From positions 6,696,001-6,760,000 of the forward strand of contig CP099650.1 of the NCBI GenBank assembly GCA_024123915.1: 64,000 bases of DNA, written 5' to 3'. A program made the translations under genes and the position numbers. Origin of the DNA: Oxalobacteraceae bacterium OTU3CAMAD1. GTDB lineage: Bacteria > Pseudomonadota > Gammaproteobacteria > Burkholderiales > Burkholderiaceae_D. This document shows, one piece after another, positions 1-8,508 of this stretch. The notes beneath the pieces were generated by a model that did not search any database, had not been told where the DNA came from, and saw only the letters and a program-made list of their open reading frames with translations. The stretch's first letter is position 1; every line of letters begins with the position of its first letter.

Positions 1-3
1 TCG

Positions 4-1041
4 ATGGAGAGCGTGTTGAAGGAAAAGGCCAAGCTGTGGGGCGTGCTGGCGATGACCTATCCGCTGATCGTGCTTGGCTTCACCGCCATGCATACCGACG
101 TGTGGGACTGGCGCGCGCTGGTGCTGGCGCTAACGGTACTCGCAGGGATTCCGATCTACTCGATGATCGCGGTCTCGCTCGGCGTCTTCGCCTGCGACCC
201 GACGGCGGTGGAAGTGCGCACCCGCGTGCGGCCCACCTACGCATATCTGTACATGCTGCTGGCGAGCTTTTACACCTGGTCGATCTACAGCGACAACTGG
301 GCGCAGAAGCTGATCACGATGGTGCTCACCGCGTCCTTCGCGCTGGCCCTGTGGCAGAAGGCGCGTGACGCCCTGCCCTACCTGCTCGACCCGGCCGCCG
401 CGCCGCCGGCGCGCGTATCCACGTCGGACGGCTTGATCGCCGCCACCGCCTTCTTCATCATGCAGGGCATCCTGGTGCTGGTGCTCGCGGACGATGCCAA
501 GGCGCCCGGCCTGGACGTCATCACGCTGACCTTCGGCCTGTCCGGCCTGGTGGTGTATGCCCTGGTGCGGCTGATTTACTGGCGCAGCAAAACGGCGAAC
601 GTGCCGGTGATATGGCACGGCATACGGCTGGGGGCATCGCTGCGGGACGCGGCCGTCGCCATCGCCGTCAGTTGTGCCGTCGCTTTCGGCTATCTGTATG
701 CGTTGAAGCATTCGTCGCTGGCGGGACTGCTGCCGTCGTTGCCGCCTGCTCCTGACACGCGCCTCTGGCTGTTCGCGCTCACCGTGCTGGCGGCACCGCT
801 GTGCGAGGAGTTCATCTTCCGTGGGTTGATTTTCGGCGGACTGCGGCGCTCGATGCCGGCTGCGCAGGCGATCGTCATCAGCGCCGCCGTTTTCGCGGCG
901 GTGCACCCGGCGCTGTCGCTGTTGCCGGTGTTCGTGGTGGGATTGTGTACGGCCTGGGTGTATGAGCGCAGCAAGACGCTGCTCGCGCCAATGCTGGTGC
1001 ACGCGGCCTACAACGCCGCGATGGTGACCGCGCAAATTTGA
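4..1041 (+). CDS. CPBP-family intramembrane glutamic protease (CAAX protease-like)
   Basis: A polytopic membrane protein of 345 residues with a C-terminal CPBP/Abi domain. The diagnostic motifs are a Glu-Glu pair (E268, E269) followed by R273, a His in the next helix (H301) and a final H333/N337 pair, the set expected for membrane-embedded glutamic endopeptidases of the Rce1 type. The N-terminal ~240 residues are further hydrophobic helices without a recognised domain. Substrates of bacterial CPBP proteases are mostly unknown, so no specific role is claimed. The gene begins at the window edge: the ATG at position 4 has only three visible upstream bases, so the true start could lie outside. 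It is convergent with the uronate dehydrogenase gene, with a palindromic repeat between them. Confidence 0.75.
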   Translation: MESVLKEKAKLWGVLAMTYPLIVLGFTAMHTDVWDWRALVLALTVLAGIPIYSMIAVSLGVFACDPTAVEVRTRVRPTYAYLYMLLASFYTWSIYSDNWAQKLITMVLTASFALALWQKARDALPYLLDPAAAPPARVSTSDGLIAATAFFIMQGILVLVLADDAKAPGLDVITLTFGLSGLVVYALVRLIYWRSKTANVPVIWHGIRLGASLRDAAVAIAVSCAVAFGYLYALKHSSLAGLLPSLPPAPDTRLWLFALTVLAAPLCEEFIFRGLIFGGLRRSMPAAQAIVISAAVFAAVHPALSLLPVFVVGLCTAWVYERSKTLLAPMLVHAAYNAAMVTAQI

Positions 1042-1054
1042 ACTGACCGTGAAA

Positions 1055-1152
1055 ACACGTAGGGCGGATTAGGCGAAGCCGTAATCCGCCATGCATGCGC
1101 CGCCGACGACCCTTGCATGGCGGATTACGCTGCGCTAATCCGCCCTACGTGT
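1055..1152. repeat. Composite palindromic repeat, copy 1
   Basis: A 98-base inverted repeat with outer arms ACACGTAGGG/CCCTACGTGT. Each arm is itself a small palindrome, GGCGGATTA then 7-9 bases then TAATCCGCC. It sits between the convergent 3' ends of the CPBP protease and uronate dehydrogenase genes. The same unit recurs near 13.3, 18.8, 46.3 and 58.1 kb. It is a REP/BIME-like dispersed element by structure and could also end transcription from both sides, although no T-tract is present. Confidence 0.85.
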
Positions 1153-1177
1153 TTCCGAATCCTTCATGCGATGATTG

Positions 1178-1987
1178 TCAATCCTTGTAACGTGGGCCTA
1201 CCGCAGCAAACCCGCCGCCCTGATAAACGGTCGCCAGATCATCTGCCGCCGGATACACGCCGGTGTCGGGGAACTTGTCGGAGAACTGCACCGAGCTATC
1301 CTTCGGCACGAAGCCCAGGTGGGCTGCCTTGCTGTTGTCCCACCAGCTGGCCGGATTGGCCGAAGCGCCGAACAAAATCGTATGGCCTACGCGCGGCGTG
1401 AACAGCGAGCAGCGCAACGCCTCTTCCAGATCGTCGTAGCTCAACCAGGTCACCAGCATGCGCGGGTTGGCCGGCTCTGGGAACGACGAACCGATACGCA
1501 GGCACACCGTCTCCAGGCCGGTGCGGTCGTAGTAGTAGCGCGACAGCGACTCGCCGAAGCACTTGCTGACGCCATAGAAGCTGTCCGGGCGGGTCGGGCT
1601 GTCGGCGTCGATGTAATCGGTCCACTTGTAGTAGCCGATGGTGTGGTTCGAGCTGGCGAAGATGATCCGCTTGGTGCCCTGCTTGTGGGCCGCCTCGTAC
1701 AGGTTGTAGGTGCCGAGGATGTTGGCCTGCATGATGTTTTCAAACGTGTTCTCGGTCGAGATGCCGCCGAAGTGCAGTACCGCCTCCACGCCTTCCAGCA
1801 GCTTCATGACAGCTGCCTTGTCGGCCAGGTCGCACTGGATGATTTCCTCGCCTTCGCGCGCTTCGCCCATGTCGGCGATATCGGACAGCACCACCACATC
1901 GGCCCACGGCTTGATGCGGTCGCGCAGAACTTTACCCAGGCCGCCGGCGGCGCCGGTCAGCAGCAATCGTTTGAATGGCTTACTCAT
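1178..1987 (-). CDS. udh: Uronate dehydrogenase (NAD+)
   Basis: A short-chain dehydrogenase/epimerase-type protein of 269 residues, the size of known bacterial uronate dehydrogenases. The Rossmann motif is GAAGGLG at residues 12-18, the catalytic Tyr138-x3-Lys142 pair lies in FYGVSK, and Ser112/113 complete the site. The enzyme oxidises D-galacturonate or D-glucuronate to the corresponding aldaro-lactone with NAD+ in the cytoplasm (EC 1.1.1.203). It lies 73 bases downstream of garD in the same direction, so garD-udh is probably one operon under the GntR regulator that starts at 3947. The context (pectinases, galactarate dehydratase, lactonase) strongly supports galacturonate as substrate. A generic NAD-dependent epimerase is the less likely alternative. 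Confidence 0.87.
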   Translation of the reverse strand: MSKPFKRLLLTGAAGGLGKVLRDRIKPWADVVVLSDIADMGEAREGEEIIQCDLADKAAVMKLLEGVEAVLHFGGISTENTFENIMQANILGTYNLYEAAHKQGTKRIIFASSNHTIGYYKWTDYIDADSPTRPDSFYGVSKCFGESLSRYYYDRTGLETVCLRIGSSFPEPANPRMLVTWLSYDDLEEALRCSLFTPRVGHTILFGASANPASWWDNSKAAHLGFVPKDSSVQFSDKFPDTGVYPAADDLATVYQGGGFAAVGPRYKD

Positions 1988-2060
1988 TGTTGGTTGTCTC
2001 TCGTTCGGTTTTTATTGAAGGATGATCGTTGAGCGTAAAGCGCCGAGTGTAAAACGCGCG

Positions 2061-3623
2061 TCAGGTCACCGGCGCCGGGTTGAACAGCACAAGCGCGTTA
2101 TGCAGCTTCCACTTCTCGGCCCAGGTTTCGCGGCCGCTGGCCACATCGAGTATCAGCTGGAACATCTCCCAGCCGACATCGGCGATGGTGGCCTCGCCGC
2201 TGGCGATGCGGCCGGCGTTGATGTCCATCAGATCGTGCCAGCGGTTGGCCAGGTCGTTGCGGGTGGCGACCTTGATCACCGGGACTTCCGCCAGGCCGTA
2301 CGGGGTGCCGCGGCCGGTGGTGAAGATATGGACGTTCATGCCGGCTGCCAGCTGCAAGGTGCCGCAAATGAAATCGCTGGCCGGCGTGGCGGCGTAGATC
2401 AGGCCTTTTTGCGTCAGCTTCTCGCCCGGCGACAGCACGCCTGAAATGGCGCTGCTGCCGGATTTGACGATCGAGCCCATGGCCTTCTCGACGATGTTCG
2501 ACAGCCCGCCCTTCTTGTTGCCAGGCGTGGTGTTGGCGCTGCGGTCAACGCCGCCGCGCTGCAGGTAATTGTCGTACCAGGCCATTTCGCGGATCATGGC
2601 GTCGGCCACTTCCGGCGTCGCCGCGCGCGACGTCAATTGGTCGATACCGTCGCGTACCTCGGTCGTTTCGGAGAACATCACGGTGGCGCCGGCGCGCACC
2701 AGCAGATCGGTGGCGAAACCGACGGCAGGATTGGCGGTCACGCCGGAGAAGGCGTCGCTGCCGCCGCACTGCACGCCGACCACCAGCTCGGAGGCCGGCA
2801 CGGTTTCGCGCTGGCGCTTGTTCAAGTTGACCAGGTTGGCCTCGGCCTGCTTCATGATCGAGTCGATCATCGACATGAAGCCGACGTGCTGCGCGTCCTG
2901 CAGGCACACCAGCGCCGGCTCGGTGCCGCCGCCGTTCTGGATCGGGATCGAACCCTTGGGGAACAAACGGGTCGGCTGCAGCTTCTCGCAACCGAGGCTG
3001 ACGACCATGGCCTGTCCGCCGAAGTTCGGATTGAGCGTGATGTTGCGCAGCGTGCGGATCGGGATCATCGCGCCCGGCGCGTCGATCGCCACGCCGCAGC
3101 CATAGGTATGCTCCAGGCCCACCACGTCGTCGACGTTCGGATACTTGGGCAGCAGCTCTTCCTTGATGCGCTTGACGGCAAATTCCACCACGCCCGATAC
3201 GCATTGCACGGTGGTGGTGATGGCCAGGATGTTACGGGTGCCGACGCTGCCGTCCGGATTGCGGAAGCCCTGGAAGGTGTAGCCCTCCAGCGGTTCGGCC
3301 GGCGGCTGCAAACGGGTCGAAATCGGCAGGTTCACGAGTTCGCGCGCGTCCGGCATCTGCACATTCTGCTCGTTGAGCCAACTGCCGGCCGGCAGGTCGT
3401 CGGCGGCGAAGCCGATGGTGACGTTGTAGCGGATCACCGCCTCGCCCTTGGCGACGTTGCGCAGCGCGACCTTGTGGCCTTGCGGGACCGCCTCCAACAG
3501 GGTCAAGCCGTCGTCGAACACGGCGCCTGCGGGCAGGCCGCCGTCGTTGACAACAATGGCGACGTTGTCGTTGTCGTGCATGAGGATGTAGCGCGGCGTG
3601 GCGGCGCTAGTCGGTGGCATCAT
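2061..3623 (-). CDS. garD: D-galactarate dehydratase
   Basis: An UxaA/GarD-family dehydratase of 520 residues (E. coli GarD has 523). It opens with the SAF-like N-terminal domain ([17 protein letters not shown]) and continues with the large domain carrying [38 protein letters not shown] and [10 protein letters not shown] segments typical of GarD rather than altronate dehydratase. It converts galactarate to 5-dehydro-4-deoxy-D-glucarate (EC 4.2.1.42). The start is taken at the first of two adjacent ATGs because AAAGGAA lies just upstream; an in-frame codon 54 bases further upstream lacks this and would fall within one base of the palindromic operator. It is followed by udh and is divergent from the FCD regulator. 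A perfect TTGGTCAGACCAA palindrome lies ~55 bases upstream. Confidence 0.92.
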   Translation of the reverse strand: MMPPTSAATPRYILMHDNDNVAIVVNDGGLPAGAVFDDGLTLLEAVPQGHKVALRNVAKGEAVIRYNVTIGFAADDLPAGSWLNEQNVQMPDARELVNLPISTRLQPPAEPLEGYTFQGFRNPDGSVGTRNILAITTTVQCVSGVVEFAVKRIKEELLPKYPNVDDVVGLEHTYGCGVAIDAPGAMIPIRTLRNITLNPNFGGQAMVVSLGCEKLQPTRLFPKGSIPIQNGGGTEPALVCLQDAQHVGFMSMIDSIMKQAEANLVNLNKRQRETVPASELVVGVQCGGSDAFSGVTANPAVGFATDLLVRAGATVMFSETTEVRDGIDQLTSRAATPEVADAMIREMAWYDNYLQRGGVDRSANTTPGNKKGGLSNIVEKAMGSIVKSGSSAISGVLSPGEKLTQKGLIYAATPASDFICGTLQLAAGMNVHIFTTGRGTPYGLAEVPVIKVATRNDLANRWHDLMDINAGRIASGEATIADVGWEMFQLILDVASGRETWAEKWKLHNALVLFNPAPVT

Positions 3624-3677
3624 TCTGGCTTCCTTTCCGGGAGTCTCTGCCCGGCTAACGTTGTTTTTTGGTAGCAT

Positions 3678-3696
3678 AAATTGGTCAGACCAATTT
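3678..3696. promoter_or_regulatory. Palindromic FadR/GntR-type operator upstream of garD
   Basis: AAATTGGTCAGACCAATTT is a perfect 19-base palindrome, 55 bases upstream of the garD start. The core TGGT-N3-ACCA matches the consensus known for FCD-type GntR regulators (PdhR, LldR, GlcC type sites). The likely binder is the regulator encoded at 3947-4645; this is an inference. Confidence 0.75.
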
Positions 3697-3867
3697 GATT
3701 ATTGGCCGGCCATCGTTCTGTGTGTATCCGGGGCGCCACAACCTTACAGCCCTGATTCTACCGTGTTTTTAGAGGTTCTTCATCTGGAAAACACGGTCGG
3801 AAAGCGGTTACCTGACGAATTTAGTATGACAGCTAAAAATAAATTTGGCTAGTCCACGTTGCCCTTT

Positions 3868-3897
3868 TGGTCAGACCACCTTAGAATGGCCTGACCA
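3868..3897. promoter_or_regulatory. Two tandem GntR-type operator sites upstream of the regulator gene
   Basis: TGGTCAGACCA (3868-3878) is a perfect 11-base palindrome. TGGCCTGACCA (3887-3897) is a one-mismatch relative. Their centres are 19 bases apart, about two helical turns, and they lie 50-80 bases before the regulator start. This suggests autoregulation by cooperative binding. Confidence 0.65.
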
Positions 3898-3946
3898 GAT
3901 GGCAATATCAAAAACGCCACGACCATAACATTAAGAGACAAGAACG

Positions 3947-4645
3947 ATGCTGAAGAGAACTTTAGCGGCCAACGACGGCACCACTCCGGAGACGCGCTTA
4001 TACCGTCTCGTGGCCGACCGTATCCAGGAACTGATCCGCGACGAACACATCTCCCCCGGCGAGCGCCTGCCGTCGGAACGCGACCTTGCCACCAAGCTCA
4101 GTGTCAGCCGCGCCTCGCTGCGCGAAGCGCTCATCGCGCTGGAACTGGGCGGCGTGATCGAGGTACGTGGCGGCTCCGGCGTCTACGTCAGCGAGCGCCC
4201 CACTCCGGCCGATCTGCCCGAAGCCGGCCCCGGTCCGTTCGAAGTGCTGTCCGCGCGCCGCCTGATCGAATCGGAAATCGCCGCCATCGCCGCCCGCGTC
4301 GCCACCGACAGCGCCATTGACGCCATCCTCAAGGCGGTCGTCGAGATGGAGCAGAACCACTCCAATTATTCAAGCAACGAAGCGGCCGACCGCAACTTCC
4401 ATATCGCTATCGCGCGCGCCACCGGCAACAGCGCGCTGGTGGGATCCCTCGATTACCTGTGGGACCAGCGCGGCCGCCTGTGGCACAAGCTAAAGGAACA
4501 CTTCCAGACCGAGGAACTGCGCCAGGAAACGCTGAAGGACCACCGCCGCATCCTGGAGGCGATCGCCGCCCACGATCCGGCGGCGGCGCGCAAGGCGATG
4601 CGCGCCCACCTGGAACGCGTCACACGCACCTTCTCGCGGGGCTGA
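3947..4645 (+). CDS. FCD-domain GntR-family transcriptional regulator of the garD-udh locus
   Basis: A 232-residue FadR-subfamily regulator. The winged helix-turn-helix spans about residues 16-82, with LPSERDLATKLSVSRASLRE as the recognition region. The C-terminal FCD domain (about 97-225) keeps the metal/ligand residues D148, H152, H199 and H221. Such regulators bind TGGT-N3-ACCA palindromes and release DNA on binding a sugar acid or small organic acid. Three matching palindromes lie in the upstream region shared with garD. It probably represses garD-udh and itself, and possibly the rightward pectinase genes that follow, in response to galacturonate or galactarate. The ligand is not shown by the sequence. 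Confidence 0.86.
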   Translation: MLKRTLAANDGTTPETRLYRLVADRIQELIRDEHISPGERLPSERDLATKLSVSRASLREALIALELGGVIEVRGGSGVYVSERPTPADLPEAGPGPFEVLSARRLIESEIAAIAARVATDSAIDAILKAVVEMEQNHSNYSSNEAADRNFHIAIARATGNSALVGSLDYLWDQRGRLWHKLKEHFQTEELRQETLKDHRRILEAIAAHDPAAARKAMRAHLERVTRTFSRG

Positions 4646-4815
4646 TGTTCAACCGAGCATTCACCGATTTGCAGTACCAGCAGTAAAGCAGGAGCGGCCT
4701 TGATGCTGCCCGCTAAAAAAAGTAATCAAGTTATTGACCGTTTGCGACCCCGGACTGTGCCCGCACAGCGACCCTCGTCTCAACGGCACGGAGTACGCGA
4801 GGTGCTCCACTCACG

Positions 4816-4844
4816 TTCATTGCTGTCGCGGCAAAGCGTATAAC
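4816..4844 (+). promoter_or_regulatory. Candidate sigma-70 promoter of the TonB-dependent receptor gene
   Basis: TTCATT (4816-4821) and TATAAC (4839-4844) are separated by 17 bases. Transcription would begin about 20 bases before the AAGGAG ribosome site of the receptor gene. The -35 box is weak. The rest of 4646-4872 contains no gene. Confidence 0.35.
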
Positions 4845-4872
4845 TTTATTCAAAAAGACGAAGGAGACTAGA

Positions 4873-7602
4873 ATGATCAAGCCCGAGCACCCGGTCCAAA
4901 ACCGATCCGCACAACCACGGCTGCTGTTGTCGGCCATTACCCTGGCCGTGCTGACGCTCGCCAACCAGACCGCCGCGCTGGCGCAGGAAGCCGAGGCGCC
5001 GATGCAGCGCGTCGAAGTTACCGGTTCGAGCATCAAGCGCCTGGCCACCGAGGCGTCGCTGCCGGTCAGCACCGTCAAGGCCGAAGACCTGGTCAAGCAG
5101 GGCATGACCACGCTGGCCGACCTGATGATGTCGCTGCCGCAATCGGCGTCGCTGGCGCCGTCCAACGCCGGCTCGGGCACCAACATCAACCTGCGCGGCC
5201 TGGGCGTGAACCGCACCCTGGTGCTGTTGAACGGCCGCCGCCTGGCCAACGAGGCGATCGCCGACGGCTACGCCAATCTGGACGTGATTCCAATGAGCGC
5301 GATCGCGCGCGTCGAGATCCTGCGCGACGGCGCCTCGTCGATCTACGGCTCCGACGCCATCGGCGGCGTGGTCAACTTCATCACCCGCACCCAGTACGAG
5401 GGTCTGGAAGCGACCGTGCAGCACGTGGAAGTGGGCCGTCGCGGCGGCGGGGAAGAGGAACGCGGCACCCTTACCTGGGGTAAGGGCAACCTGGAACGCG
5501 ACGGCTGGAGTGTCTGGGGCACGGTCGACGCGCACAAGCGCTCGGCCCTGGCCGCGAGCGACCGCGCCAGTCTGAGTTCGCCGGAGCTGCTGACCAGCAT
5601 CGGCCGCTCGCCATCGCTGGGCACCGGCGGCAACGCCACCCCGGCCAACTTCACCACCGCCACCAACCGCACCGCGCGCAATCCGTACGCCGCCACCGGC
5701 TGCACGGCGCCGTACTCGCTGCCGGGCCGCTCCAACACCTGCGTGCTGGACGCGAACGCCTACGGCAACGCGCTGTACGAAAACCAGCAGGTGACGTTCT
5801 ACGCCCGCGCCTCGAAGAAGCTCGGCGAAGACCACGTGGTCTCGATCGACTACTCGCGCGGCGAGGAGCACATCATCGGCACCCGCAATCCGACCAACGC
5901 GCTGGCGGTCAACGGCGTCCAGCCGCAACTGCCGTCGACCAGCAAATGGTATCCGGGTAACAGCGGCGGCGTGCCGGCGATGTCGGGCCTGAACGGCGCC
6001 ACCCTGATCCCCACTTGGGCCGTCGCCGACTACGGCGCCGCCGCCACCAAGGACGTGCAGCTGAACCAGCGCGTGGCGCTCACCGCCGAAGGCACCATCA
6101 AAGGCTGGGACTACAAGACCGGCCTGGTGATCGGTATCTCGAACCGCGACAACTACTACGACAACGGCTACTTCACCGGCCAGGGACTGCTCGACGGTCT
6201 GCGCAACGGCAAGCTCAATCCATTCGGCCTGCAGGACGCCGAAGGCCGCGCCTACCTCGAAAGCATCAACGTCGACGGCCAGAAGAACCGCGAATCGAAG
6301 AGCACCTACAAGGGTGTCGACTTCACCGCCAGCCGCGCCGTGATGGAACTGGGCGGCGGCGACCTGGCGCTTGCCGTCGGCACCAGCTTCAGCCGCGACA
6401 CCAACGAGGACACGCGCCTCGACATCGTCCGCCAGGTCACCTACGCCAACGCCAGCCCGTCGCATGGCGAGGGTGGCCGCAACGTCGCCGCGCTGTTCGC
6501 GGAACTGGATATGCCGTTCACCAAAAAACTGAATGTCAACGTCGCCGTGCGCGACGACCATTTCAGCGACTTTGGTAACACCATCAATCCGAAGGTCAGC
6601 TTCCGTTACGAGGCGACCAAGCAGCTGATGTTCCGGGGCTCGGCCAACACCGGCTTCCGCGCGCCCACCCTGTTCGACCGTTATGGCTACCGCCTGCCGG
6701 GCGCCACCGGCCTGACCTCGGCGCGCTGGGACGATCCGGTGCTGTGCCCGGGCGGCCGTCCAGGCGTGGCCGGCACCGGCACCGCGCTGCCGGGCTACGT
6801 TTCCGCAGCCGTCTGCAACGTTCAGTTGCCGAAGCAAACCGGCAGCAACGCCGACGTCCAGCCGGAAAAATCGAAGGGCTTCACCTTCGGCACCGTGTTC
6901 GAGCCGACCGCCACCTCGATGGTGTCGATCGACTACTGGAACATCAAGATGACCGACATGCTGGCGAACTTGCCGGAGCAGGTCTACTTCCTCGATCCGG
7001 TCAAGTACGCGTCCTACTTCGTGCGCAATGCCGACGGCACGATCAACTACATCCAGAACACCATCATGAACCTGGGTGGCCAGAAGGCGGCCGGTATCGA
7101 CGTCTCGGCATCGTATGCTTTCCCGCGCAGCTCCTTCGGCGACTTCAAGGTATCGATCGACGGCACCTACCTGACGCAGTTCGACAATCAGCTCGACAAC
7201 GGCAGCCCGTACGTGTCGAACGTCGGCCGCTTCGGCCTGGCCTCCAACGGCACCACCAGCAGCTTCCCGATCATCACCTATCGCTGGAAGCACGTGGCAA
7301 AGTTGAACTGGGCGCTGGGCAGCTGGAACAGCACCCTGACCCAGAACTACAATTCGAAGTACGAAGACCAGAACCTGGTGGCGCAGCAGTACTGGCGGGA
7401 CATCAACTCGTACAAGAACTGGCAGTGGACGACCACCTATACGGGCTTCAAAAACCTGTCGCTTACCGCCGGCATCACCAATCTGTTCGATTCCAAACCG
7501 CCGGTCACCAACAGCAGCCAGTATAGCAACGGTTATCTGAGCAGCGCCGCCAGCCCGATCGGCCGCGCCTTCAACTTCCGCGCCACCTACAAGTTCTATT
7601 AA
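4873..7602 (+). CDS. TonB-dependent outer-membrane receptor, probably for pectin oligosaccharides
   Basis: A 909-residue protein with a Sec signal peptide (cleavage likely after Ala37), a plug domain from about residue 45 (RVEVTGSSIKR ... LADLMMSLPQ ... LVLLNGRRL) and a long beta-barrel ending in an aromatic residue (Phe-Tyr). These are hallmarks of energised outer-membrane receptors. A strong AAGGAG precedes the ATG by 8 bases. The substrate is not visible in the sequence. The immediately following pectin-degrading enzymes and preceding galacturonate regulator suggest oligogalacturonate or rhamnogalacturonan fragments. An intrinsic terminator follows, so expression of the enzymes downstream may be attenuated relative to the receptor. 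Confidence 0.9.
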   Translation: MIKPEHPVQNRSAQPRLLLSAITLAVLTLANQTAALAQEAEAPMQRVEVTGSSIKRLATEASLPVSTVKAEDLVKQGMTTLADLMMSLPQSASLAPSNAGSGTNINLRGLGVNRTLVLLNGRRLANEAIADGYANLDVIPMSAIARVEILRDGASSIYGSDAIGGVVNFITRTQYEGLEATVQHVEVGRRGGGEEERGTLTWGKGNLERDGWSVWGTVDAHKRSALAASDRASLSSPELLTSIGRSPSLGTGGNATPANFTTATNRTARNPYAATGCTAPYSLPGRSNTCVLDANAYGNALYENQQVTFYARASKKLGEDHVVSIDYSRGEEHIIGTRNPTNALAVNGVQPQLPSTSKWYPGNSGGVPAMSGLNGATLIPTWAVADYGAAATKDVQLNQRVALTAEGTIKGWDYKTGLVIGISNRDNYYDNGYFTGQGLLDGLRNGKLNPFGLQDAEGRAYLESINVDGQKNRESKSTYKGVDFTASRAVMELGGGDLALAVGTSFSRDTNEDTRLDIVRQVTYANASPSHGEGGRNVAALFAELDMPFTKKLNVNVAVRDDHFSDFGNTINPKVSFRYEATKQLMFRGSANTGFRAPTLFDRYGYRLPGATGLTSARWDDPVLCPGGRPGVAGTGTALPGYVSAAVCNVQLPKQTGSNADVQPEKSKGFTFGTVFEPTATSMVSIDYWNIKMTDMLANLPEQVYFLDPVKYASYFVRNADGTINYIQNTIMNLGGQKAAGIDVSASYAFPRSSFGDFKVSIDGTYLTQFDNQLDNGSPYVSNVGRFGLASNGTTSSFPIITYRWKHVAKLNWALGSWNSTLTQNYNSKYEDQNLVAQQYWRDINSYKNWQWTTTYTGFKNLSLTAGITNLFDSKPPVTNSSQYSNGYLSSAASPIGRAFNFRATYKFY

Positions 7603-7637
7603 TAGAATCTGATGATGTCGATGGATGCTTGATCAAC

Positions 7638-7679
7638 GGCGCCGGCCCGCAGCGATTGCGGCCGGCGCCTTTTTATTTT
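7638..7679 (+). terminator. Intrinsic terminator after the TonB-dependent receptor
   Basis: GGCGCCGGCC (7638-7647) pairs perfectly with GGCCGGCGCC (7660-7669), with a 12-base loop, followed by a T-rich tract (TTTTTATTTT). It lies directly upstream of the acetylesterase gene, so it may act as a partial terminator within the rightward pectin operon. Confidence 0.85.
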
Positions 7680-7689
7680 CGAGAAGCCC

Positions 7690-8508
7690 ATGAAACTCCC
7701 GATCAGCTTTTTCGCCGCCGTCGCGCTGTCGATGTGCGCCTACGCCGCCCAAGCCGCCGATCCCGCGCCGCCTCCACCGGCGGCCAAGCCGGTGCGCTTT
7801 ATCCTCGTCGGCGACTCGACGATGGCCAGCAACAGCGGCTACGGCGACGCCTTCTGCGCCCGCGTGCAACGTTCGAACACCTGCATCAACTTGGCCCGGG
7901 GTGGCCGCAGCTCCGGCAGCTTCCGCGCCGAGGGCCGCTGGGACGAGGTCGAGGGACTGCTGCGCGGCAGCGCCGCCTACCGCGCCACCTATGTGCTGAT
8001 CCAGTTCGGCCACAACGACCAGCCGGGAAAACCCGGCCGCTCGACCGATCTCAAAACCGAATTCCCCGTCAATATGACCCGCTACGCGCAGGAAGTGAAG
8101 GCGCTCGGCGGCGTCCCCGTGCTGGTCACGCCGCTGACGCGCCGCACCTTCAAGGACAACGTCCTGGAAAACACGCTGCAACCCTGGGCCGACGTGATCC
8201 GCGCCACCGCCGCCGCCCAGCGCGTGCCGCTGCTGGACCTGAATGCCGACAGCTACGCCACCGTGCAGGCGATGGGCCAGGACGAAGCCGACACGCTGGC
8301 GATGGCGCCGCGTCCTGAGAAAACCGCCGAAACCACACCGGCGCCGGCCGCCGGCAAGGTGGAAGTCGCGGGCGCCGCCAAATCCGCTTTCGACCGCACC
8401 CACGTCGGACCGAAAGGCGCCGCGCTTTTCTCGACCATGGTGGTCGAAGAGATGAAGCGCGCCGTGCCGGATAGCGTGGGCATGTTCAAGCGCGAGGGCG
8501 AGCAGTGA
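7690..8508 (+). CDS. Rhamnogalacturonan acetylesterase (SGNH/GDSL hydrolase, CE12-like)
   Basis: A 272-residue secreted esterase with a Sec signal peptide (cleavage about residue 22). Block I GDST holds the nucleophile Ser43, block II is ARGGRSS (69-75), block III GHND gives Asn109, and block V FDRTHVG gives Asp235 and His238. This is the full SGNH set and matches rhamnogalacturonan acetylesterases, which remove acetyl groups from the pectin backbone. A short Pro/Ala-rich stretch (about 203-230) interrupts the segment before the catalytic Asp-His. The stop overlaps the GTG start of the next pectinesterase (GTGA), showing translational coupling. The protein acts in the periplasm or outside the cell. 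Confidence 0.85.
   Translation: MKLPISFFAAVALSMCAYAAQAADPAPPPPAAKPVRFILVGDSTMASNSGYGDAFCARVQRSNTCINLARGGRSSGSFRAEGRWDEVEGLLRGSAAYRATYVLIQFGHNDQPGKPGRSTDLKTEFPVNMTRYAQEVKALGGVPVLVTPLTRRTFKDNVLENTLQPWADVIRATAAAQRVPLLDLNADSYATVQAMGQDEADTLAMAPRPEKTAETTPAPAAGKVEVAGAAKSAFDRTHVGPKGAALFSTMVVEEMKRAVPDSVGMFKREGEQ

Larger units (their letters stand above)
3624..3946. other. Divergent regulatory region between garD and its GntR regulator
   Basis: This 323-base stretch has no convincing gene. It holds one perfect palindromic operator near garD, two related sites near the regulator gene, and a GTATGAC box at 3824-3830. That box resembles the TTGTATGAC boxes of the second sub-cluster (16.8-18.7 kb). An 84-codon open frame through it has no ribosome site and unconvincing composition, and was not called. 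Confidence 0.6.

Noticed and set aside
1055..1152. Intrinsic terminator at the first repeat
   Set aside because: Stem is long but no T-tract follows on either strand; listed as a repeat with possible secondary terminator role.
3598..3852. 84-codon gene in the garD/regulator gap
   Set aside because: No ribosome site, overlaps operator and garD start, composition not protein-like.
4846..7293. Long open frame (815 codons) antisense to the TonB-dependent receptor
   Set aside because: The sense frame has a signal peptide, plug and barrel; the antisense product is Arg/Gly/Val-rich low-complexity translation typical of GC-rich shadows.
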